Assembly (NCBI RefSeq): GCF_004366795.1
Contig: NZ_SORF01000008.1
Span: forward strand, 1 to 64,000
Origin: Alicyclobacillus sacchari
Lineage (GTDB): Bacteria; Bacillota; Bacilli; Alicyclobacillales; Alicyclobacillaceae
Direction of reading: 5' to 3'
DNA: 64,000 nucleotides
Below, piece by piece: positions 26,757 to 35,344 of the stretch (the stretch's first letter is position 1; each line of letters starts with the position of its first letter). The notes under the pieces are model-generated. The model was not told where the DNA came from and made no database searches. It worked only from the letters and a program-made list of their open reading frames with translations. Both the position numbers and the translations under genes were made by a program.

Positions 26757-27524
26757 TCATACGAGCGACATCATTTCAGCATGAAGTTCTTCGTACATCG
26801 ATGCTTCTGACAAGGCAATATACCTTCCTGTTTCATACATCAGACGCAGTTCATCCGGTGCTGTGTGACGCTGTAAGATCTGTTTGCACAATTCGTAATG
26901 CCGAGGCTCGTGCTCGTCGGCATGAACCTGCCAGAACAGGCTGTTCACAGCCCCCTCCGCCTGGTAATGTGGGTGCAAGACCCCTTCCCCAATGCGCGCC
27001 ATAACCGCACCCGCAAAAAGTTCCGATCCGAGTCCCACCGCAGCCATGGCTTGTAGCGGCGTCGCCTCTCGGAAGAACTGAATGAAGGTGTCAATGGCTG
27101 TTTCCACTGCAGGTGACATCGGGACATCCGGTATGCCGTGCCGATCCAACTTGGCATCTGGCACCACCGACTTTAAAAAGGTCAGATACAATTTTTCGTG
27201 TGCCCTGCCAGATTCGCCGCGTCCGGCCTCATCCCATAGATTGTCTGCCACAGGAACCCACCATTCGTCAATGGGAGGCATGGCCGCAATGGCGGCTCCG
27301 AGCACGCGAGGAAAATGCCGACTGTAATAGCCATACTGAAGCGCGAAATAACGAAGCTGAACGTTGTTATAGTTGCCGCTGCACAGCGTTTGCAGGAAGC
27401 TCCCTTGAAAGAAGTGCTCGTCTACCAAGGCAAGCATGCTCTGTTCTACGTCTTCATACGTGGAGAATTGCCGATTCATGACCTGCACGTCGTACCTGCC
27501 TTTCCGTCTTGGATGACTCTCCAT
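26757..27524 (-). CDS. Haem-oxygenase-like diiron protein (TenA/PqqC-like fold)
   Basis: A 255-residue helical protein resembling the iron-containing redox enzyme/HDO group (CADD, UndA, BesC relatives). Candidate iron ligands are spaced as expected: Asp/Glu and His in NLWDEAGRGESGRAHEKLY (about 98-109), Glu in GLGSELFAGA (168), His in LHPHYQ (184/186) and the HADEHEPRHYE cluster (201-209). Such enzymes use O2 to fragment amino acid or fatty acid substrates, or synthesise p-aminobenzoate; which one applies here is unknown. ATG 27524 follows TAGGAA; ATG 27479 is an alternative. It lies downstream of a terminator and is transcribed alone. Confidence 0.75.
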   Translation of the reverse strand: MESHPRRKGRYDVQVMNRQFSTYEDVEQSMLALVDEHFFQGSFLQTLCSGNYNNVQLRYFALQYGYYSRHFPRVLGAAIAAMPPIDEWWVPVADNLWDEAGRGESGRAHEKLYLTFLKSVVPDAKLDRHGIPDVPMSPAVETAIDTFIQFFREATPLQAMAAVGLGSELFAGAVMARIGEGVLHPHYQAEGAVNSLFWQVHADEHEPRHYELCKQILQRHTAPDELRLMYETGRYIALSEASMYEELHAEMMSLV

Positions 27525-27608
27525 GATGTTCCTACTAAAAACGACCCCGAAAGCATACGAAATCTAGCCGTCAAAGGTCAAGAGAACGTCGCCCACAGAG
27601 ATACGAAA

Positions 27609-27641
27609 CATGGCACCTCGCGGGACAAGCGAAGTGCCATG
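27609..27641 (-). terminator. Terminator of the proline dehydrogenase-permease operon
   Basis: CATGGCAC.TCGC pairs with GCGA.GTGCCATG, a 13-bp stem with one mismatch and a seven-base loop, followed by GTTTCG on the minus strand. It is 36 bases past the permease stop. Confidence 0.75.
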
Positions 27642-27676
27642 CCGGAACGTGACGCATCCGTACAGGAAAAGGGACC

Positions 27677-29044
27677 TCAACGTCGTGTCAAAGCAGATCG
27701 GAACCAGTGGATGGTAAGCAATACAGCGACGCTTACCAAACTTAAAACAAGCTGTGAGACATCCCCTTTGTGAAAGACCATCGAGATCATGACCGCCACC
27801 ATGCCAGCAATGCAAAGATAGGTGAGATACGGATAAAACCACATCTTGACTGGGAGTTCTACGCGATCGCGATTCAACTGGCGACGCAGCCGAAGTTGTG
27901 AACAGGCAATGAGCAAGTAGATAAACAGACCGACCGCACCGGACGAGTTTAAGAGAAACAAGAACACGTGCTGTGGCGAGACGTAGTCCATGATGATGGA
28001 CAGGTACCCCACAATGGTGCACACAAGGATCGCACGTACGGGTACGCCGCGCCGATTCACACGCAAGAGATTCTTGGGTGCATTCCCCTGATGAGCTAGG
28101 GCAAACAACATGCGCGAAGCGGTATAAAGCCCAGAGTTCAAGCAGGATAGAACCGCTGTGATGACGACGACATCCATGGCCGAAGCGACACCGGGTACTC
28201 CTAACAGTTTCAACGCGTTGACGTAGGGGCTCGCCAAGGCCTTCGGATCGTTCCACGGCAAGATGGTCACAATGAGAAAGATAGATAAAACATAGAAGAC
28301 CAGGACCCGCCAAATGACGGAATTGGTGGCCCGGGCAACGGATCGCGCGGGTTCTTTGGACTCGGCCGCGGCAATAGTTACAATTTCTGAGCCGAAAAAT
28401 GAAAAGATGAGCGTGGTCACGCTCGAAAAGAGCGCCCCTACACCAAACGGTATGAAGCCACCATGTTTGGTCAAATTGGAAAAATTGAGATGAGCGTGCG
28501 GCCAAAGTCCGAGGACAAACAATGCGCCCAGCACGATGAAAACGACGATCGCCGCGACTTTGATAAAGGCGAACCAATACTCAAACTCGCCGTACGATCG
28601 CACGGAAAAGACGTTGGTCAGTGTCAATATGACAAGCAAGGCCAAGGATAACAGCCACAGTGGGACGCCAGGAAGCACCCAGTTGTGCAAGGTCAAGGCG
28701 CCTGCGGTAGCCTCAACGGCGACGACAATGACCCAGAAGTACCAGTACAGCCAGCCAATGAGAAATCCCGCCCACTCTCCAAGCGCGATCCGGCCATACT
28801 CTGCAAACGATCCCACGGATGGTCTCGCCACCGCCATTTCACCAAGCATGCGCATAATGAAAATGACCAGCAGACCGGCCATCGCGTAGGAAATGATGGC
28901 CGCGGGACCTGTCGCTTGAATCACGGCACCGCTTCCCACAAACAATCCAGCGCCGATCACGCCGCCCAGCGAGATCATGGTCATGTGCCGCATACGCAGA
29001 CTTTGTTGTAGTGTTCCCGACGCATGTTCAGACTCAGTTCGCAT
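27677..29044 (-). CDS. Amino acid permease of the proline-utilisation locus (GabP/RocC-like)
   Basis: A 455-residue, 12-helix APC transporter of the amino acid transporter family. Helix 1 carries SLGGVIGAGLFVGSG, helix 3 SFAEYGRIALGEWAGF, and helix 6 SFFGSEIVTIAAAESKEP, all typical of AAT members such as GabP, RocC and ProY. ATG 29044 is used; TTG 29050 is better spaced from GGAGAGGG and may be the true start. It is read 57 bases after proline dehydrogenase on the same strand and ends at a terminator, so proline is the likeliest substrate, from context. Confidence 0.87.
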   Translation of the reverse strand: MRTESEHASGTLQQSLRMRHMTMISLGGVIGAGLFVGSGAVIQATGPAAIISYAMAGLLVIFIMRMLGEMAVARPSVGSFAEYGRIALGEWAGFLIGWLYWYFWVIVVAVEATAGALTLHNWVLPGVPLWLLSLALLVILTLTNVFSVRSYGEFEYWFAFIKVAAIVVFIVLGALFVLGLWPHAHLNFSNLTKHGGFIPFGVGALFSSVTTLIFSFFGSEIVTIAAAESKEPARSVARATNSVIWRVLVFYVLSIFLIVTILPWNDPKALASPYVNALKLLGVPGVASAMDVVVITAVLSCLNSGLYTASRMLFALAHQGNAPKNLLRVNRRGVPVRAILVCTIVGYLSIIMDYVSPQHVFLFLLNSSGAVGLFIYLLIACSQLRLRRQLNRDRVELPVKMWFYPYLTYLCIAGMVAVMISMVFHKGDVSQLVLSLVSVAVLLTIHWFRSALTRR

Positions 29045-29101
29045 CGCCAATGCACTCACCCTCTCCATCCAGCGCAACGCCACTGGGTTTGGTGAACCAC
29101 T

Positions 29102-30025
29102 TTACGCTCTGACGAGTGATTTCAATACGAAGGAAACATTCGCAGGCCGCTCGGCCAACCTGCGCATAAAGTACCCATACCAGTCTTCTCCAAAGGGAAC
29201 GTATACACGTACGCGATACCCTTCCTGTGCCAATGACTCTTGCAATTGTGGACGGATACCATAGAGCATCTGAAATTCCCAAACCGATTGCGGGATATTG
29301 TGCTCTCTTACAAACGCTTTCACCCAATCGATGATCCGTTCATCATGGGTGGCCACGGCAGTCGGGCAGTGTGCCTCAAGTTGGGCGGCAATCATACGCT
29401 TATAGTTTTCATCGACGTCCCGTTTCTCTGGATATGCGACGCTCGCAGGTTCCTTATATGCACCTTTGACCAAGCGAAGGTTTGGCTGCAAAGACCGCAG
29501 TGCAGCCAAATCGTCCATGCTTTTATACAGATACGCTTGGATCACAGTTCCGATTGCATGGGATCCAAATTCATCGCATAAAGCACGGTACATGTGCAGG
29601 GTCTTCTCGTTGCGCGCATAGTCCTCCATATCAATTCGAACAAAACGACCGATCTCGCGCGCTTGACGAACAATCCTTCGCATGTTTTCGTGGCATAGTT
29701 CCTCCGAGATATCCAAACCCAACTGCGTCAACTTCACCGATAGATAGACATCACCGGTTTCATTTTCCGTTGCCTGTAGCGTGCGTACACAAAACTCCGC
29801 TGCCGCTATGGCCTCTTCGCGATTGTCGACAAACTCGCCCAAATGATCGAGCGCTGTGGCCAATCCCTTGCTTTGCAGCATGCGGACGGCCCTGACGGCG
29901 TCCTCAATCGTCTCGCCTGGAACAAACCGCGAAGCACCCAGCCGCGGCCCGAAGCGGCGTGCCATACGCTCGACCTTGCGATTTTGCGATAGCTGTAAGA
30001 GTGTGCTGCGCATCCACTGCTCCAT
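29102..30025 (-). CDS. putB: Proline dehydrogenase (monofunctional)
   Basis: A 307-residue FAD enzyme oxidising L-proline to 1-pyrroline-5-carboxylate. The second of two ATGs (30025) is chosen, seven bases after GGAGG. Barrel motifs are clear: VYLSVKLTQLGLDIS, FVRIDMEDY, IGTVIQAYLYKS, LRLVKGAYKEP, ATHDERII, FQMLYGIRP, and the C-terminal YVPFGEDWYGYFMRRLAERP that closes the active site. Length matches the short Bacillus-type enzyme, without the DNA-binding or P5C dehydrogenase parts of PutA. The partner P5C dehydrogenase is divergent, beyond the regulator gene. Confidence 0.96.
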   Translation of the reverse strand: MEQWMRSTLLQLSQNRKVERMARRFGPRLGASRFVPGETIEDAVRAVRMLQSKGLATALDHLGEFVDNREEAIAAAEFCVRTLQATENETGDVYLSVKLTQLGLDISEELCHENMRRIVRQAREIGRFVRIDMEDYARNEKTLHMYRALCDEFGSHAIGTVIQAYLYKSMDDLAALRSLQPNLRLVKGAYKEPASVAYPEKRDVDENYKRMIAAQLEAHCPTAVATHDERIIDWVKAFVREHNIPQSVWEFQMLYGIRPQLQESLAQEGYRVRVYVPFGEDWYGYFMRRLAERPANVSFVLKSLVRA

Positions 30026-30064
30026 GGCCATTCCTCCGTTTCTCCAAGAAACGTCTGTTCTTGT

Positions 30065-30132
30065 GTTTCATTTTTGGACATATCGATCAGAAAGTTGACA
30101 CACCAAGCGTATCGTGGTTTCATTTTAGACAC
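30065..30132. promoter_or_regulatory. Operator-like direct repeats between proline dehydrogenase and its regulator
   Basis: GTTTCATTTTTGGACA (30065-30080) and GTTTCATTTTAGACAC (30117-30132) are direct repeats 52 bases apart, almost exactly five helical turns, in the 250-base divergent region. TTGACA at 30095-30100 lies between them but lacks a good -10. They are candidate binding sites for the neighbouring Fis-type regulator. Confidence 0.5.
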
Positions 30133-30274
30133 ACACATGTGAAAGCGCAATACATGGATATCATGGGGGTACATGTACAAGAGACATCGCTGTATTCATG
30201 CAGCATCTGCTGTGTCTCTCGATATGCTGCGCCTAGTACAAGTGCCTGGTTCAATGTGGGAGAGGAAGCGAACG

Positions 30275-31597
30275 ATGGGCAATTTCATGCAGTGCGTACC
30301 TGGCCCATACGACTTAACGGAACCCGTTCTCAATCTCATTCACGACGCCATTACCGCCATCAATACGGAGGGTATGGTCACCGTCTGGAATGCCGCCGCA
30401 CAGGCCCTTTACGGGATCGCGGAAGAGGAGATTTTAGGGCACTCCATCGGCGAATTCTTCCCAGCTGAGTCCATCATGTTGTTCAACGTGATGCGCACAG
30501 GAGAATCTCTGCACCAGGTCTATCATCAACCGCGATCCGACGTCCATGTCTTCATTTCCGCCGAGCCCCTATATGACACGGACGGCGAACTGATTGGCGC
30601 CGTGGCCGTCGAGCAGGATATCACCCACCTCGTGCGCATGAGCGGAGAGCAGATGCGGACGGCAGTTCAAAAAATCGACGCGAATGACGGACCTTACATA
30701 GGCCCGTCAACACAAACCATCCTACAGTTGCTCACGCACACGCCTCTGCTCGGCCATCACGCGCCCATTTTACTGATGGGTGAACCTGGTACTGGAAAAC
30801 GCACCATTGCTCACACTGTGCTTTGGCAGCTGCGGCAAGATGGCCCCTTTGTCCCAATAGCCTGTAATGCGATTCCGCCCGCCCTCGCGGATGTGGAACT
30901 ATTCGGATTTCAAGGAGGATTGCTGGCCGGGGAATCCGAAGGTCGCATCGGTCGGCTCGAACAGGCCGCCGGTGGCACATTGTACCTCGCGAACGTGCAC
31001 GCGCTGCCCCCGCCCGCCCAGCGAGCCCTGGCCAAGGCCCTGCGCGTTGGCTCCTTTTCACGCGTGGGAAGCGCTGATCGCAAACCGATCAACTGCCACG
31101 TGATCGCGTCCGCAGTGCCCGGTACCAAGCTCGATCCGGCGCTGGAATGTGTCCTGCATCGAATTGATGTGTTACCTCTGCGCGATCGCAAAGAGGAAAT
31201 TTCGGGGTTTTGTCAATTTTTCTTATCGCGTCTCGCACGAGAAATGGGACGCCCGGTCCCAACTCTCTCGGATGAAGTGCTGGCCCTGTTGCGGGCCTAT
31301 GACTGGCCAGGCAATGTGGCCGAACTGGAGCAAACGATGCGACACGCAGTCACGGTGTGCCAAGGCAGCACACTGATGAAGGAAGATCTTCCGACCGCGC
31401 TCGCGCAGGGATCTCTGGCGCAGTTTACCGGAGATGCTACCCCGCTCGCCGTCGTCTCGCGCGCAGCTGAACGCACTCGCATTGAAGAAGCGTTGAAGCA
31501 GAGCAAAGGCAACAAAACCATTGCTGCGCGATTGCTTGGTATTTCTCGCGGAGCACTGTACTACAAAATGAAACAGTACCATCTCGACACCGAGTGA
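30275..31597 (+). CDS. PAS/AAA+/Fis-type regulator with lost sigma-54 motifs
   Basis: A 440-residue RocR-like regulator. ATG 30275 follows GAGAGGA; frames upstream are not conserved-looking. Residues 15-120 are a PAS sensor, 140-370 an AAA+ domain and 395-440 a Fis-type helix-turn-helix (KGNKTIAARLLGISRGALYY). Walker A is intact (GEPGTGKR, 169-176). The sigma-54 contact loop GAFTGA is replaced by GGLLAG (214-219), and Walker B Asp-Glu by Ala-Asn in TLYLANV (239-240). The usual FRxDLYYRL arginine segment keeps only one Arg. It should therefore not hydrolyse ATP or remodel sigma-54 holoenzyme, and may act as an ordinary activator or repressor. It sits between divergent proline dehydrogenase and P5C dehydrogenase genes, its probable targets. 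Confidence 0.9.
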   Translation: MGNFMQCVPGPYDLTEPVLNLIHDAITAINTEGMVTVWNAAAQALYGIAEEEILGHSIGEFFPAESIMLFNVMRTGESLHQVYHQPRSDVHVFISAEPLYDTDGELIGAVAVEQDITHLVRMSGEQMRTAVQKIDANDGPYIGPSTQTILQLLTHTPLLGHHAPILLMGEPGTGKRTIAHTVLWQLRQDGPFVPIACNAIPPALADVELFGFQGGLLAGESEGRIGRLEQAAGGTLYLANVHALPPPAQRALAKALRVGSFSRVGSADRKPINCHVIASAVPGTKLDPALECVLHRIDVLPLRDRKEEISGFCQFFLSRLAREMGRPVPTLSDEVLALLRAYDWPGNVAELEQTMRHAVTVCQGSTLMKEDLPTALAQGSLAQFTGDATPLAVVSRAAERTRIEEALKQSKGNKTIAARLLGISRGALYYKMKQYHLDTE

Positions 31598-31663
31598 GTT
31601 TCATGATTCTACCCAGCCAATCCTTCTGTATGAGCTATCTCAATCCACTAAGGAGGTTTTCAT

Positions 31664-33211
31664 ATGTTACCAGAATTCCGCAATGAGCCATTCAGCCGTT
31701 TTTCCAATCCCGAAGTCCGTGCGCAGATGCTTGCGGCCCTGGAAGCCGTCAAACACGAACACGACGTTGTCTATCCGCTCTACATTGATGGTGAAGCGAT
31801 CACGACCGCGAACGTGATCGAATCCCTCAATCCGTCGCGCAAGGAGCAAGTGATTGGCCGCGTTCACGAAGGAACGGCCGAGCACGCTGAACGCGCCATT
31901 GCAGGAGCTGCACGCGCCTTTACATCGTGGAGCAAGAAGTCGTTCGAAGAACGGGCACGCTATTTGTTCAAGGCCGCAGCTATTATGCGGCGACGCAAGT
32001 TTGAGTTATCCGCGACCATGGTGTTGGAAGCAGGAAAGACGTGGGCAGAGGCCGATGCAGACACCGCGGAAGCGATTGATTTCCTGGAATTTTATGCGCG
32101 AGAGGCCATGCGCCTAGGTGCGCCTCAGCCATTGACACGCATTCGCGAAGAAGACAATGAACTCTACTATATTCCGCTTGGTGTGGGCGCTATCATCACG
32201 CCTTGGAACTTCCCTCTCGCCATTCTGACCGGTATGACCACATCGGCCATCGTCGCAGGCAACACGGTCGTCTTAAAGCCTGCTATGCAAACGCCGGTGA
32301 TCGCAGCTAAGTTTATGGAAGTCATGAAAGAGGCGGGCGTCCCAGCCGGCGTCATCCAGTTCGTTCCAGGTGCAGGTGAGACGGTCGGTGAGACGCTGGT
32401 GGATCACCCGCAAACCCGGTTCATTTCATTCACCGGATCACGCCGCGTCGGTTGCCGAATCTATGAGCGGGCAGCGAAAGTGCAACCGGGGCAAATTTGG
32501 TTGAAGCGCGTGATCGCAGAAATGGGCGGCAAAGACGCCATCGTGGTCGACGAGCACGCCGATCTCGACGACGCTGCCCGGCAGATTGTCGCTTCCGCAT
32601 TCAATTTCGCGGGACAGAAGTGCTCAGCCTGCAGCCGGGCGATTCTGCACGAAGCGATTTACGACGAGATGGTGGACCGCCTGCTTGCCATCACGAAGGA
32701 TTTGCGTATCGGCGATGCGGAAAGCCCGGACAGCCATGTCGGTCCGGTGATTGACGAGGGAGCGTTCCAAAAAGTGCTATCGTACATCGAGATTGGGCAA
32801 GGCGAAGGTACCTTGCTTTGTGGTGGTAAGCAAGCAAGCCCGGATGGCTATTTCATCGAGCCAACCATCTTTGGGGATGTGCGGCCAACGGCGCGCATTG
32901 CCCAAGAAGAAATCTTTGGACCTGTGCTCGCGCTCATCAAGGCACGCACGTTTGAGGAGGCCATTGATATCGCCAATGATACCGATTATGGGCTGACGGG
33001 ATCCGTGTTCAGTCGCGACCGGGATCATTTGGAATACGCCCGTGTCAACTTCCAGGTGGGCAACCTTTACTTCAACCGCAAGTCCACCGGCGCGCTTGTC
33101 GGGGTCCATCCTTTTGGCGGATTCAACATGTCCGGCACCGATTCCAAGGCGGGCGGACGCGACTACCTGCTGCAATTCACCCAAGCGAAGGCCGTATCGG
33201 AGCGGTTGTGA
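31664..33211 (+). CDS. rocA: 1-pyrroline-5-carboxylate dehydrogenase
   Basis: A 515-residue ALDH-family enzyme oxidising glutamate semialdehyde/P5C to glutamate with NAD+, the second step of proline breakdown. A perfect AAGGAGG precedes the ATG. Typical of RocA/PutC: start with PEFRNEPFSRF, YIPLGVGAIITPWNFP, the base Glu in VIAEMGGKDAIVV, the nucleophile in FAGQKCSACSRA, and the C-terminal FGGFNMSGTDSKAGGRDYL. It lies 66 bases after the regulator gene and may be co-transcribed with it. Confidence 0.97.
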   Translation: MLPEFRNEPFSRFSNPEVRAQMLAALEAVKHEHDVVYPLYIDGEAITTANVIESLNPSRKEQVIGRVHEGTAEHAERAIAGAARAFTSWSKKSFEERARYLFKAAAIMRRRKFELSATMVLEAGKTWAEADADTAEAIDFLEFYAREAMRLGAPQPLTRIREEDNELYYIPLGVGAIITPWNFPLAILTGMTTSAIVAGNTVVLKPAMQTPVIAAKFMEVMKEAGVPAGVIQFVPGAGETVGETLVDHPQTRFISFTGSRRVGCRIYERAAKVQPGQIWLKRVIAEMGGKDAIVVDEHADLDDAARQIVASAFNFAGQKCSACSRAILHEAIYDEMVDRLLAITKDLRIGDAESPDSHVGPVIDEGAFQKVLSYIEIGQGEGTLLCGGKQASPDGYFIEPTIFGDVRPTARIAQEEIFGPVLALIKARTFEEAIDIANDTDYGLTGSVFSRDRDHLEYARVNFQVGNLYFNRKSTGALVGVHPFGGFNMSGTDSKAGGRDYLLQFTQAKAVSERL

Positions 33212-33336
33212 GGCTTCAATCCCCCCAACGTAATATGGTGGAAGGCCGCTGGATGGCTGCCTTCCCCTCAAAAATCATTGATGACACATACATTTCCGCG
33301 ACGTTTAAGCGGTCAACTGTCCAACCAATCATGGAT

Positions 33337-34128
33337 TTATGCATTTGACGAGCTGATTGAATACGTCACGTACAGCTCGGTCATCACTTCTCCGGCCTGA
33401 TTCCCGTTGTTATACACAAGTTGCAGACCAGGCACGGACGGGCTCGTTGAATATGGACCGGTAAGCGGCTGTACGCCACCACTGGGCATAACTGTAGAAA
33501 TCGCGTTCACAGATCCAAGTTGCACACCCGCCTCGTTTGCTAATGTCGCAGCTTGAGCGTGCGCGCTATTTAAAGCCGCCTGATAGAGCCTTGGCCATAG
33601 TGCATCTGGGTCGAGTGGTACCACCTGATCGCTCATGAAGCCATTTTGCAAGAAACTCGGGCTGTAACTTCCTAAGCTGGCGATCACATGAGGGACTTGA
33701 CCGGCGCTAGGTACGATCACATTCAGTTGCAGATTCGTCTGCGCCCCGGAATTGCCCTCGTTAAACGAGGGTGTCGTGAACTGAATATCCCCATTGGAAA
33801 TCCCAACTTGCTTCAATGTGGTTCGCATGTGCTGCTCAAGAATCGACACATCCTTCATTTCCGCCGTAACCGATGAGTCTGTGACGGTCATCGCATAGGT
33901 GATGTCGGTCACCGGATTTGGTATTGGCAGCGTCGCAACGCCCTCGACGGTCATGGTGTCAGGTGCTAACACGTTGGCTGTATTTGTCGAGGGATCGGGT
34001 GCCCCCATGGCCCATGCGTTTCCCGTCAAGGCTCCCAGGAGCGCAATCCCAGAGCCGATCGCGATAAACGTTCGAGATGGCCAGCCCCTTCCCCTTGTAG
34101 CACCCGTCGTTTTCACCCATTTTCTCAT
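33337..34128 (-). CDS. Secreted SIMPL-domain protein
   Basis: A 263-residue exported protein. ATG 34128 is chosen to give a signal peptide (basic start, hydrophobic core FIAIGSGIALLGALTG, cleavage after NAWA); a longer frame is open but not signal-like. The mature part resembles the SIMPL (DUF541) domain: TMTVEGVATLPIPNP, a helix with EQHMRTTLKQVGISNGDIQFTTPSF, a mid-region ALNSAHAQAATLANEAGVQLG, and a final strand. SIMPL proteins are periplasmic or surface proteins of unclear role. Eight bases of spacing to the next leftward gene's stop suggest co-transcription with the upstream hydrolase. Confidence 0.7.
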   Translation of the reverse strand: MRKWVKTTGATRGRGWPSRTFIAIGSGIALLGALTGNAWAMGAPDPSTNTANVLAPDTMTVEGVATLPIPNPVTDITYAMTVTDSSVTAEMKDVSILEQHMRTTLKQVGISNGDIQFTTPSFNEGNSGAQTNLQLNVIVPSAGQVPHVIASLGSYSPSFLQNGFMSDQVVPLDPDALWPRLYQAALNSAHAQAATLANEAGVQLGSVNAISTVMPSGGVQPLTGPYSTSPSVPGLQLVYNNGNQAGEVMTELYVTYSISSSNA

Positions 34129-34210
34129 TTCGTCAGCACGCCCCTCGTCAGAGTAGTATGAATCTACACTCGTTTGACGAAGGCCATGGCCAGAACGTGA
34201 CAAATGATTG

Positions 34211-35143
34211 TCATCGCTGCAGGCGTCTCTCTATCCACCTATAAATATCGGTGTAAACTTGTTCACGGCCGATCTCGTTCAATAACTCATGGCGAGCATC
34301 GGTGTATAATTTGTAATCGATGTTCAATACACCCGCCCGTTGCAGTGCTGCTCTAAGCTTCTGTACGCCACGGCCAAAGTTGCCAACCGGATCGCGCGTA
34401 CCGGAGATGAGTAGAAATGGCAGACTTTCAGGAACTTGAACCATTTGCTTGGGTTGCTCTACGATTTGCAACCCACAGAAATAATCATGGAAGAACCCAG
34501 CTGTGTGCACATGACCGCACAGTGGGTCTGCCAAATATGCGTCGACTTGTGTAGTATCTCGACTGAGCCAATCCATTTCTGTTCGATTAGGACGGAACGC
34601 CTTGTTGAAACCACCAAAGGTTAGCCGATGAAGAAAAGGACTCGGTTCCCTGCGCCCTCGCTTCGCCACCTCGCGTACAGCAAGCCACGAAGCTAGCATG
34701 AGTATTGGTCTCGAAAACCACCCCGATCCGCATAGAATCACACCCGCAAGCCGTTCTCCGAACTGTTGGATGTAACGAAGCGACAACGAAGATCCCATAC
34801 TGTGTCCAAACAAAAAGATGGGAACGCCCGGGTAATCTTCTTCAATCCGTTTGGTCACCACTTCGATATCGCGCACAACCTTCTCGAACCCATCGTGATC
34901 GGCGAAATACCCAAGTATGCCATGTTGCGTTCCTGTTCGACCGTGGCCGCGATGATCGTGTCCATAGACGACGATACCCTGACTCACGAGGAACTGCGCA
35001 AAGGCATCGTAACGAGCTATGTGCTCAGCCATGCCGTGAGCAATCTGCACCACTGCGCGTGGTGCAGATCGATCTTCGGGAGACCAGGTGCAGCCGTAAA
35101 TCTGGGTACTGTCATCTGACCCTATGGAGAACTCTGAAAACAC
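34211..35143 (-). CDS. Alpha/beta hydrolase, lysophospholipase/monoacylglycerol lipase type
   Basis: A 310-residue serine hydrolase without a signal peptide. GTG 35143 follows GAGGAGGG at ideal distance. Catalytic Ser in FGHSMGSSL, Asp in SGTRDPVG and His in ARHELLNE complete the triad; HGMAEHIARYDAFAQFL and YGHDHRGHGRT are hallmark motifs of the PldB/MGL group. It likely cleaves acyl glycerols or lysophospholipids. The SIMPL gene follows closely on the same strand. Confidence 0.9.
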   Translation of the reverse strand: MFSEFSIGSDDSTQIYGCTWSPEDRSAPRAVVQIAHGMAEHIARYDAFAQFLVSQGIVVYGHDHRGHGRTGTQHGILGYFADHDGFEKVVRDIEVVTKRIEEDYPGVPIFLFGHSMGSSLSLRYIQQFGERLAGVILCGSGWFSRPILMLASWLAVREVAKRGRREPSPFLHRLTFGGFNKAFRPNRTEMDWLSRDTTQVDAYLADPLCGHVHTAGFFHDYFCGLQIVEQPKQMVQVPESLPFLLISGTRDPVGNFGRGVQKLRAALQRAGVLNIDYKLYTDARHELLNEIGREQVYTDIYRWIERRLQR

Positions 35144-35344
35144 AAATTATCCCTCCTCACTATTGAGATTTACATCCTTGGCACCATTTCTGGGAGGTCG
35201 GGTAGAGCCGTTCTCGACTACCACCACATCGAGGTGCTTCTTGGGCCCTATCAAATGTGTCATTGAACAGCTTAACCCTGGTCGTTCACCAACCAACTTT
35301 CCGAAGTCATCAGCGTGAGTCGTGTTCCATTCTCCTTCCTCCTG

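Noticed and set aside
30026-31663. Sigma-54 (-24/-12) promoters around the proline genes
   Set aside because: I looked for TGGCAC-N5-TTGC on both strands and saw no acceptable match.
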